Shown here: positions 1-5,041 of the stretch, piece by piece
How the letters are laid out: each line of letters opens with the position of its first letter
Position numbering within the stretch: position 1 is the first letter of the stretch
Assembly: GCA_044866695.1 (NCBI GenBank)
Contig: JBIOUF010000110.1
Coordinates: forward strand, 1-5,041
Source of the DNA: JBIOUF01 sp044866695
GTDB lineage: Bacteria; Actinomycetota; Actinomycetes; Propionibacteriales; Nocardioidaceae
Reading direction: 5' to 3'
Length of the DNA: 5,041 bases
The notes under the pieces: model-generated
Told to the model about the DNA's origin: nothing
Seen by the model: the letters and a program-made list of their open reading frames with translations, nothing else
Databases searched by the model: none
Made by a program: the position numbers and the translations under genes

Positions 1-1394
1 GGGTCGGTGTCGAAGTCGTCCATGCTCTCCCTCTTGGGCGAGGTGAACGCGTGGTGCACGGCGGTCCAGGCGCCGCTGCCGACCGCGACGTCGCCCGCGG
101 CGACCGCCTCGTCGGCGGGCTCGAACAGCGGCGCGTCGACCACCCAGACGAAGCTCCACGCCGACTCGTCGACCAGTCCGCAGCGGCGGCCCACCTCCTG
201 CCGGACGGCGCCCAGCAGGGCACGGCTGCTGCGCACGGGACCGGCACCGAAGAAGACGCAGTCGCCGGGGTTGGCCCCGACGTGGGCGGCCAGGCCCTTC
301 CGCTCGGCCTCGGAGATGTTCTTGGCGGCCGGCCCGCCGAGCTCCCCCTCGTCCCCCACGGTGACGTAGGCCAGCCCGCGCGCGCCGCGCTGCCGGGCCC
401 AGTCCTGCCAGGCGTCCAGCTGCCGGCGCGACTGCGCGGCGCCACCGGGCATCACGACCGCCCCGACGTACGGCGCCTGGAACACCCGGAACGGCGTGCC
501 TGCGAAGAAGTCCGTGCAGTCGACCAGCTCCAGGTCGATCCGCAGGTCCGGCTTGTCCGAGCCGTACCTGGCCATGGCGTCGGCGTAGGTGATCCGGTCG
601 ATCGGGGTCGGCACGTCGTACCCGACCAGCGCCCACAGCTCGGTCAGCACGTCCTCGGTGAGCGCGATGACGTCGTCCTGGTCGACGAAGCTCATCTCGA
701 CGTCCAGCTGGGTGAACTCGGGCTGTCGGTCGGCGCGGTAGTCCTCGTCGCGGTAGCAGCGGGCGATCTGGAAGTAGCGCTCCAGGCCACCGACCATCAG
801 CAGCTGCTTGAACAGCTGGGGGCTCTGTGGCAGGGCGTACCAGCTGCCCGGCTTCAGGCGGGCCGGGACGACGAAGTCGCGGGCGCCCTCGGGGGTGGAG
901 CGGGTCAGGTACGGCGTCTCGACCTCGACGAAGCCGCGGTCCAGGAGCAGCTCGCGCGCCGCGCGGTTGACCGCCGAGCGCAGCCGCATCGCCTGCGCCG
1001 GCCCGGACCGGCGCAGGTCGAGGTAGCGGTGCGCCAGCCGCACCTCCTCCCCCACCTCCACGTGGTCGTCGATGGGGAACGGCAGCGGCGCCGAGGGGTT
1101 GAGCACCTCCAGGTGCTCGGTGACCACCTCCACCTCACCGGTCGGCAGGGCTGGGTTCGCATTGCCCGCCGGCCGCGCGGACACGGTGCCGGTGACCGCG
1201 ACGCAGTACTCCGCGCGCAGCGCGTGCGCGACGTCCTCGTCGCGGACCACGACTTGGACCACCCCGGACGCGTCGCGCAGGTCGAGGAACGCGACGCCGC
1301 CGTGGTCGCGACGGTGCGCCACCCAGCCGGCCAGCGTCACGGTCGTGCCGATGTCGGACGGGCGCAGGCTGCCCGCGTCGTGGGTGCGGATCAC
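1..1394 (-). CDS. aspS: Aspartyl-tRNA synthetase (AspRS), probably non-discriminating type; C-terminus beyond the window
   Basis: Class IIb aminoacyl-tRNA synthetase that attaches aspartate to tRNA(Asp) in the cytoplasm. The first 464 codons are visible; the family is usually about 590-600 residues, so roughly 130 are missing, including catalytic motif 3. Seen in order: an N-terminal OB-fold anticodon-binding domain (about 1-105, with GWVAHRRDHGG at 23-33), the class II core with motif 1 around 145-163, the STPEGARDF loop at 166-174, the ALPQSPQLFKQLL stretch at 187-199, motif 2 with YRDEDYRADRQPEFTQ at 214-229, and the bacterial GAD insertion domain (about 290-420). The visible end, FTSPKRES, is again typical AspRS. 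The GTG start is chosen because the protein begins at the usual point (IRTHDAGSLR) and a GAGGAG ribosome site lies just upstream; the start overlaps the hisS stop by 4 nt. His31 and Gly77 align with residues linked to relaxed tRNA(Asp/Asn) specificity. No frameshift is seen. Identification is very secure. Confidence 0.97.
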   Translation of the reverse strand, partial: MIRTHDAGSLRPSDIGTTVTLAGWVAHRRDHGGVAFLDLRDASGVVQVVVRDEDVAHALRAEYCVAVTGTVSARPAGNANPALPTGEVEVVTEHLEVLNPSAPLPFPIDDHVEVGEEVRLAHRYLDLRRSGPAQAMRLRSAVNRAARELLLDRGFVEVETPYLTRSTPEGARDFVVPARLKPGSWYALPQSPQLFKQLLMVGGLERYFQIARCYRDEDYRADRQPEFTQLDVEMSFVDQDDVIALTEDVLTELWALVGYDVPTPIDRITYADAMARYGSDKPDLRIDLELVDCTDFFAGTPFRVFQAPYVGAVVMPGGAAQSRRQLDAWQDWARQRGARGLAYVTVGDEGELGGPAAKNISEAERKGLAAHVGANPGDCVFFGAGPVRSSRALLGAVRQEVGRRCGLVDESAWSFVWVVDAPLFEPADEAVAAGDVAVGSGAWTAVHHAFTSPKRESMDDFDTD

Positions 1395-2737
1395 GGGGTC
1401 TCCTCGGTGGGGGTGACGACGATCCTCGCAGCGAGGTCCGCCTCGGGCGGCCCCCACGTCGCCGGGTCGGCGGGGGCCTGCTCGCCGGAGCGGATGTCCT
1501 TGACCTGGTGGCCGCCGTCGGGCTGCGGGAACCACACCCAGGGGATGCCGCGGCGTTCGGCGTACCGGATCTGGCGTCCGTACTTCTGCGCGGTGGGCGC
1601 CACCTCGGTGGGAATGTCGCGGCTGCGCAGCCGCTGCGCCACCGCGTCGCATTCGGCACGGGCCTGCTCGTCGGGCAGCGCCACCAGGACGGCGCTGGGC
1701 ACCGACCGGTCGGCCGAGAGCACGCCGCGGGCGAGCAGCGGCACCAGGGTGCGGGAGATGCCGAAGGAGATCCCGACGCCGGGGTACGTCGTGCGGCCGT
1801 CGCTGGCCAGCGCGTCGTACCGGCCGCCGCCGCCGACGGACTTGAGGAACTCGTAGCCCGCCATGTAGATCTCGAAGACGGTGCCGGTGTAGTAGTCCAG
1901 GCCGCGCGCCAGGCCGAGGCTGGCCACGACGGAGAACCGCTGGCCCGCGATCGGAAGGCAGCCCTCGACCACCGCCTCGAGCTCGGCGAGGCCCACGTCG
2001 AGCAGCTCGTGGGTGACCCCGAGCTTGCGCACCCGCTCGACGAAGGAGGTGTCGGTGCTGGTGATCTCGGCGAGCTCCAGGCACAGGTCCGCCTGGTCCG
2101 CGTCCAGCCCGGCGTCGGCGGTCAGGAGCTCGCGGACCGTCGCGGCCGGCATCTTGTCCAGCTTGTCGAGCAGCGTGATCACCCGGGCCGGGTCGGGGGC
2201 CTCCAGCCCTCGGCAGAAGCCCTCGATGAGCTTGCGGTTGTTGACCCGCAGCGTCATCGGCGGCAGCGGCAGCCCGGCCAGCGCCTCCGCCATCACCCGG
2301 GCCACCTCGACGTCGAAGTGGAACGGCAGCTCCCCTGGCATCACTACGTCGATGTCTGCCTGGGTGAACTCCCGGAAGCGGCCCTCCTGCGGCCGTTCGC
2401 CGCGCCAGGCCTTCTGGATCTGGTACCTGCGGAACGGGAACTCCAGCTTGCCGGCGTGCTCGAGGACGTAGCGGGCGAACGGCACGGTGAGGTCGAAGTG
2501 CAGGCCGATCCCGGCGTCGTCGCCCTCCTCGGCCTGCAGCCGCCGCAGGACGTAGACCTCCTTGGACGTCTCGCCCTTGCTCAGCAGCTGGTCGAGGGGC
2601 TCCACCGCGCGGGTCTCCACGCCCACGAACCCGTGCAGCTCGAAGGTGCGCGCCAGCGCGGCGACGACCTGCTGCTCGACGAGGCGTTGCGACGGCAACA
2701 GCTCGGGGAACCCGCTCAGCGGGGTGGGTCTGGCCAT
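1391..2737 (-). CDS. hisS: Histidyl-tRNA synthetase (HisRS), eukaryote/archaea-like sequence type
   Basis: Class IIa synthetase that charges tRNA(His) with histidine; 448 residues, close to the usual 420-450 for the family. Seen: an N-terminal catalytic core with FDLTVPFARY at 81-90, the motif 2 strand and loop RRYQIQKAWRGERPQEGR at 103-120 followed by FREFTQADIDVV at 121-132, the histidine-specific signature LARGLDYYTG at 276-285 (Arg278 is the catalytic arginine of the family), the GGGGRYDAL stretch at 302-310, motif 3 near GVGISFGISRT at 320-330, and a C-terminal anticodon-binding domain (about 345-440) ending in the VKDIRSGEQ element at 412-420. Asp82, Gln126 and Asp130 sit at histidine-pocket positions and follow the eukaryotic pattern rather than the usual bacterial RPEGT / QxxxE form. 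The ATG start lies 4 nt after the hydrolase stop; the ribosome site is weak (AGGGG 11 nt or GAGG 2 nt upstream), which fits coupling to the upstream gene. Identification is very secure; the lineage assignment comes from remembered family sequences. Confidence 0.97.
   Translation of the reverse strand: MARPTPLSGFPELLPSQRLVEQQVVAALARTFELHGFVGVETRAVEPLDQLLSKGETSKEVYVLRRLQAEEGDDAGIGLHFDLTVPFARYVLEHAGKLEFPFRRYQIQKAWRGERPQEGRFREFTQADIDVVMPGELPFHFDVEVARVMAEALAGLPLPPMTLRVNNRKLIEGFCRGLEAPDPARVITLLDKLDKMPAATVRELLTADAGLDADQADLCLELAEITSTDTSFVERVRKLGVTHELLDVGLAELEAVVEGCLPIAGQRFSVVASLGLARGLDYYTGTVFEIYMAGYEFLKSVGGGGRYDALASDGRTTYPGVGISFGISRTLVPLLARGVLSADRSVPSAVLVALPDEQARAECDAVAQRLRSRDIPTEVAPTAQKYGRQIRYAERRGIPWVWFPQPDGGHQVKDIRSGEQAPADPATWGPPEADLAARIVVTPTEETP
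1399..1405 (-). promoter_or_regulatory. Ribosome binding site of aspS
   Basis: GAGGAGA on the minus strand lies inside the last codons of hisS, four bases (CCCC) before the GTG start of aspS. It supports GTG at 1394-1392 as the true start and translation of aspS coupled to that of hisS. Confidence 0.75.
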
Positions 2738-2741
2738 CGCC

Positions 2742-3437
2742 TCACAGACCCCTGGCTTGCGCGGGCTGCAGCTGGCGCAGGAACGGGTTGGTGGCGCGCT
2801 CCCGGCCGATACTGGTCTGCTCGCCGTGACCGGGCAGCACGACGACGTCGTCGGGCAGCGTGAGCACCTTCTCGCGCAGGGAGCGCAGCATGGTGGCGTG
2901 GTCGCCGCCGGGCAGGTCGGTGCGGCCGATCGAGCCGGCGAACAGCAGGTCGCCTCCGAACATCACCTGGGTCACGCCCTGCGCGCCGTACGGCGTCCGG
3001 AAGGTGATCGAGCCGGGCGTGTGCCCGGGCGCGTGGTCGACGGTGACCCGCAGTCCGGCCAGCTCCAGGACGACGCCGTCGTCCACCTCCTCGACCCGCT
3101 CCGGCTCGGCGAACTCGTACCTGCCGCCGAGCAGCATCGCGGCGGTCTCGGGACCCATCGCCGCCATCGGGTCCGCGAGCAGGTGACGGTCGGCGGGGTG
3201 CACGTAGGCGGTTGCGTCGTAGGTGCCCGCGACCGGCGCCACGCACCACATGTGGTCGACGTGGCCGTGGGTGACCAGGACCGCCACGGGCTTCAGCCGG
3301 TGCTCGCGGACCACCTCTGCGACGCCGGCGGCGGCGTCCTTGCCCGGGTCGACGACCACGCACTCGACCCCGGCGCCCGGCGCGGCGACGTAGCAGTTCG
3401 TCCCCCACGGACCGGCGGGGAATCCTGCGATCAACAC
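2742..3437 (-). CDS. Metallo-beta-lactamase-fold hydrolase, glyoxalase II-like (YcbL-type)
   Basis: Single-domain cytoplasmic protein of 231 residues, a normal size for the short glyoxalase II-like group. The complete two-metal site is visible: THGHVDH at 56-62 (His57, His59, Asp61, His62), His139 in APGHTPGS (136-143), Asp163 in GGDLLF (161-166) and His204 in PGHGEQT (202-208). The GRTDLPGGD loop at 171-179 and the PWGTNCY start at 10-16 are typical of this group, which hydrolyses thioesters such as S-lactoylglutathione in better-studied members. Actinobacteria usually lack glutathione, so another thiol ester (for example of mycothiol) or an unrelated substrate is possible; this is inference. 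The GTG start is chosen because AGGAG lies 9 nt upstream and homologs begin at the same place; a longer in-frame reading to 4139 would run back across the divergent gene. There is no signal peptide. It is the first gene of the leftward unit with hisS and aspS, an arrangement also known in mycobacteria. Confidence 0.92.
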   Translation of the reverse strand: MLIAGFPAGPWGTNCYVAAPGAGVECVVVDPGKDAAAGVAEVVREHRLKPVAVLVTHGHVDHMWCVAPVAGTYDATAYVHPADRHLLADPMAAMGPETAAMLLGGRYEFAEPERVEEVDDGVVLELAGLRVTVDHAPGHTPGSITFRTPYGAQGVTQVMFGGDLLFAGSIGRTDLPGGDHATMLRSLREKVLTLPDDVVVLPGHGEQTSIGRERATNPFLRQLQPAQARGL

Positions 3438-3446
3438 CTCGGGAGG

Positions 3447-3451
3447 CTCCT
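3447..3451 (-). promoter_or_regulatory. Ribosome binding site of the hydrolase gene
   Basis: AGGAG on the minus strand, 9 nt before the GTG at 3437-3435. It decides the start: the long upstream in-frame extension has no function to explain it and would overlap the divergent gene. The TTG next to the GTG (3434-3432) is a less likely alternative that would shorten the protein by one residue. Confidence 0.65.
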
Positions 3452-3559
3452 GGGAATCGGCGGGTGGAGGGGCGACTGACCACCCTACCGACGGGCCGGC
3501 CGGGCCCGGAAACCGATATATCCCGGTACTAGCATGCAGGAGACTGCCGACTGCCGACC

Positions 3560-3566
3560 GAGGTGA
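3560..3566 (+). promoter_or_regulatory. Ribosome binding site of the DUF349 gene
   Basis: GAGGTGA is a seven-base match to the Shine-Dalgarno complement of the 16S rRNA 3' end, with 7 nt before the GTG at 3574. It fixes the start at MTSVPHDP and argues against the second in-frame GTG five codons on at... VPHD (3583). Confidence 0.8.
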
Positions 3567-3573
3567 CCCTTTC

Positions 3574-4953
3574 GTGACCAGCGTGCCGCACGACCCGACC
3601 GCCCCCGGGTCTCCCGGGGAGCCTGCGGCCGAGTCTCCGGTTCCCCGTCCTGCGCCGACCCCGGGCGCTCCCCGCCCGGGGCCGCGTCCGGCACCGCCGC
3701 GCCGGCCGGCTCCGGCCTCGGCGCCGGTCCGGGAGCGTTGGGGGCGGGTCGCCGAGGACGGCACCGTGTACGTGCGTACCGATGCGGGCGAGCGGGCGGT
3801 CGGCCAGTGGCCTGGTGAGGACCCCTCGACGGTGCTCGCGCACTTCGAGCGCAAGTTCGACGACCTGGCCTTCGAGGTCGGCCTGCTCGAGCAGCGGGTC
3901 CAGGCCGGCAGCCTTTCGCCCGACGACGCGCTGGCGTCGGTCGGGCAGGTGCGCGGCCTGGTCGCCGAGGCCGCCGTCGTCGGCGACCTGGCCTCGCTGG
4001 AGCAGCGCCTGGACCAGCTGACCGCCCTGGTCGGGCGGCAGCGCGAGCAGCGCCGGGCCGAGCGCGCGAAGCGGGTGGAGCGCGCCAAGGCGGACAAGCA
4101 GCGCATCGCCGAGGAGGCGGAGGCGTTGGCCACGAGCACGGACTGGCGCGCGGGCGCCGACCGGCTGCGTCAGCTCCTGGAGGAGTGGAAGGCCCTGCCG
4201 CGGTTGGACAAGTCCCTCGACGACGCGCTGTGGCGGCGGTTCTCCTCGGCGCGCACCACCTACACCCGTCGGCGCAAGGCGCACTTCGCCGAGCTCAACG
4301 AGCGGCGCGAGGGTGCCCGCTCGGTGAAGCAACGGCTGGTCACGGAGGCGGAGGCGCTCGCGTCCTCCACGGACTGGGGGGCCACCTCGGCGGCGTACCG
4401 GGACCTGATGCGCAGGTGGAAGGCCGCCGGCCCCGCCCCCAAGGGCGTCGACGACCAGCTCTGGAAGCGGTTCCGGGCTGCCCAGGACACCTTCTTCTCC
4501 GCGCGCGACGCGGCCAGCGCGGCACAGGACGCCGAGCTGGTCGCCAACGCGGCGGTCAAGGAGGGACTGCTCGGCCAGGCCGAGCGGCTGGTCCCGGTCA
4601 CCGACCTCGCCGCCGCAAAGGCGGCGTTCCGCGACATCGCCGACCGGTGGGACGCCGCGGGCAAGGTCCCGCGCGAGCGCATGCGCGACCTCGAAGGGCG
4701 GCTCCGCGCGGTCGAACGGGCCATCCGCGAGGTCGAGGAGGACAGCTGGCGCCGGTCCAACCCCGAGGCGCGCGCTCGTGCCGCCGCGACCGTCGCCCAG
4801 CTGGAGTCCTCCATCGAGGACCTCCGCGCCAAGCACGAACGCGCCACCGCCGCCGGCGACACCGCCAAGGCCGCCGAGCACGCCCGTGCCCTCGAGGCCC
4901 GCGAGGCCTGGCTCGCCGAGGCCCGCCGCGCCCTCGACGACTTCTCCCCCTGA
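3574..4953 (+). CDS. DUF349 domain protein with three repeats; function unknown
   Basis: Predicted cytoplasmic protein of 459 residues, with no signal peptide or membrane segment. Domains in order: a Pro/Ala-rich, probably disordered tail (about 8-52); a short module, RWGRVAEDGTVYVRTD (55-70) followed by GERAVGQWPGEDP (72-84), common at the start of actinobacterial DUF349 proteins; a helical stretch (85-165) with LLEQRV at 104-109 and VVGDLASLEQRL at 135-146; a highly charged Arg/Lys/Glu helix (156-180); then three DUF349 repeats at about 174-236, 251-311 and 326-386. Repeats 1 and 2 share EAEALA.STDW and LW.RF..A and are the clearest (Trp205 and Trp282 are equivalent), while the third is more diverged (FRDIADRWDAAGKV at 352-365). 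The end (400-457) is a long charged coiled-coil-like helix. DUF349 is a helical family without an established biochemical role. The gene stands alone and diverges from the hydrolase-hisS-aspS unit. Family assignment is secure; no function can be given. Confidence 0.93.
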   Translation: MTSVPHDPTAPGSPGEPAAESPVPRPAPTPGAPRPGPRPAPPRRPAPASAPVRERWGRVAEDGTVYVRTDAGERAVGQWPGEDPSTVLAHFERKFDDLAFEVGLLEQRVQAGSLSPDDALASVGQVRGLVAEAAVVGDLASLEQRLDQLTALVGRQREQRRAERAKRVERAKADKQRIAEEAEALATSTDWRAGADRLRQLLEEWKALPRLDKSLDDALWRRFSSARTTYTRRRKAHFAELNERREGARSVKQRLVTEAEALASSTDWGATSAAYRDLMRRWKAAGPAPKGVDDQLWKRFRAAQDTFFSARDAASAAQDAELVANAAVKEGLLGQAERLVPVTDLAAAKAAFRDIADRWDAAGKVPRERMRDLEGRLRAVERAIREVEEDSWRRSNPEARARAAATVAQLESSIEDLRAKHERATAAGDTAKAAEHARALEAREAWLAEARRALDDFSP

Positions 4954-5041
4954 CCACCTCCCCCCACCAACGCCGAGCCGGCCCCACCTCCCCCCACACC
5001 CCCGCCGAGTCGGCCCCACCTCCCCCCACACCCCCGCCGAG
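4954..5041. repeat. C-rich tandem repeat (30/32-bp unit, about 2.8 copies, runs off the window)
   Basis: Copies lie at 4954-4983 (30 bp), 4984-5015 (32 bp) and 5016-5041 (26 bp, cut by the window edge). All begin with CCACCTCCCCCCAC and share GCCGAG; copies two and three are identical as far as visible. The first differs by a 4-nt instead of 6-nt middle (CAAC for ACCCCC) and by one base after GCCGAG. The second copy has 21 C and 5 G in 32 bases on the plus strand. The array begins directly after the DUF349 stop codon. There is no hairpin followed by a T-run, so it is not an intrinsic terminator. The C-rich, G-poor, unstructured RNA would suit Rho loading, which is inference. The unit length is not a multiple of three, so it is unlikely to be coding. 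Confidence 0.85.

Larger units (their letters stand above)
3438..3573. promoter_or_regulatory. Divergent intergenic region with AT-rich island, probable promoters for both directions
   Basis: This 136-bp gap separates the leftward hydrolase-hisS-aspS unit from the rightward DUF349 gene, so both start sites should lie here. The only AT-rich island of the window is at about 3510-3535. It contains the palindrome GATATATC (3515-3522), short arms ACCG (3512-3515) and CGGT (3524-3527) around it, and the palindrome GCATGC (3532-3537). TAGCAT at 3530-3535 fits the actinobacterial -10 pattern TAnnnT for the rightward gene, but no good -35 hexamer is found 16-18 nt upstream. On the minus strand the GATATAT segment could serve as a -10, also without a convincing -35. 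Placing the promoters here follows from gene orientation; the exact hexamers are guesses. Confidence 0.5.

Noticed and set aside
1..1394. Truncated or broken aspS
   Set aside because: The frame is intact up to the first base of the window; the gene is cut only by the window edge.
51..1856. A 601-residue open frame on the plus strand across aspS and hisS
   Set aside because: It lies opposite two unmistakable tRNA synthetase genes and its product is a His/Arg/Val/Gly-rich string without domains.
1508..2863. A 451-residue open frame on the plus strand across hisS
   Set aside because: Shadow of hisS and the end of the hydrolase gene, with the composition expected of an antisense frame.
3506..3529. 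ECF-sigma type promoter (GGAAAC followed by GT)
   Set aside because: The spacing between the two elements is only about 12 nt, too short for the usual 16-18.
3438..4139. A longer hydrolase protein starting upstream at 4139 on the minus strand
   Set aside because: The extension has no recognisable domain, overlaps the DUF349 gene, and crosses the promoter region; the family start and an AGGAG site point to 3437.
3529..5031. A 500-residue open frame on the minus strand opposite the DUF349 gene
   Set aside because: Very GC-rich genes often leave the opposite strand open. The protein is Gly/Arg/Leu-rich low-complexity, matches no family I recognise and runs through the tandem repeat, while the plus strand gives a clear DUF349 protein with a good ribosome site.
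4954..5041. CRISPR array
   Set aside because: The units are directly joined with no unique spacers between them, and no cas gene is near.

Overview
This is a 5.0 kb piece of a very GC-rich bacterial chromosome, most likely from an actinomycete (Actinomycetota). The evidence is the strong G/C bias at third codon positions, GTG starts on three of the four genes, an aspartyl-tRNA synthetase that follows the mycobacterial sequence closely, and a DUF349 protein with an N-terminal module typical of actinobacteria. The genus cannot be fixed from the sequence alone.

Layout. Three tightly packed genes read leftward (minus strand, from about 3437 down to the left edge): a glyoxalase II-like metallo-beta-lactamase-fold hydrolase (3437-2742), histidyl-tRNA synthetase hisS (2737-1391) and aspartyl-tRNA synthetase aspS (1394 to beyond position 1, C-terminus missing). 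Gaps are 4 nt between the hydrolase and hisS and a 4-nt stop/start overlap between hisS and aspS, so they look like one transcriptional unit with translational coupling. A 136-bp divergent intergenic region (3438-3573) contains the only AT-rich island of the window and probably holds promoters for both directions. Reading rightward is one gene (3574-4953) for a three-repeat DUF349 protein. Right after its stop codon a C-rich, G-poor tandem repeat of 30/32 bp starts and runs off the right edge.

How they work together. HisRS and AspRS charge tRNAs for translation. The AspRS carries residues associated with the non-discriminating type, which would tie it to a GatCAB amidotransferase for making Asn-tRNA(Asn). 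The HisRS belongs to a sequence type that resembles eukaryotic/archaeal HisRS more than the usual bacterial one. A hydrolase of this family next to hisS is a known actinobacterial arrangement (also in mycobacteria), but its substrate is not known from sequence. The DUF349 protein has no established function.

Most of the window is conserved housekeeping sequence. I found no mobile element, RNA gene, CRISPR array or defence system, and nothing I would call a wholly new system. The items most worth a second look are the tRNA-specificity signature in AspRS, the unusual HisRS lineage, the DUF349 protein and the C-rich tandem repeat behind it.
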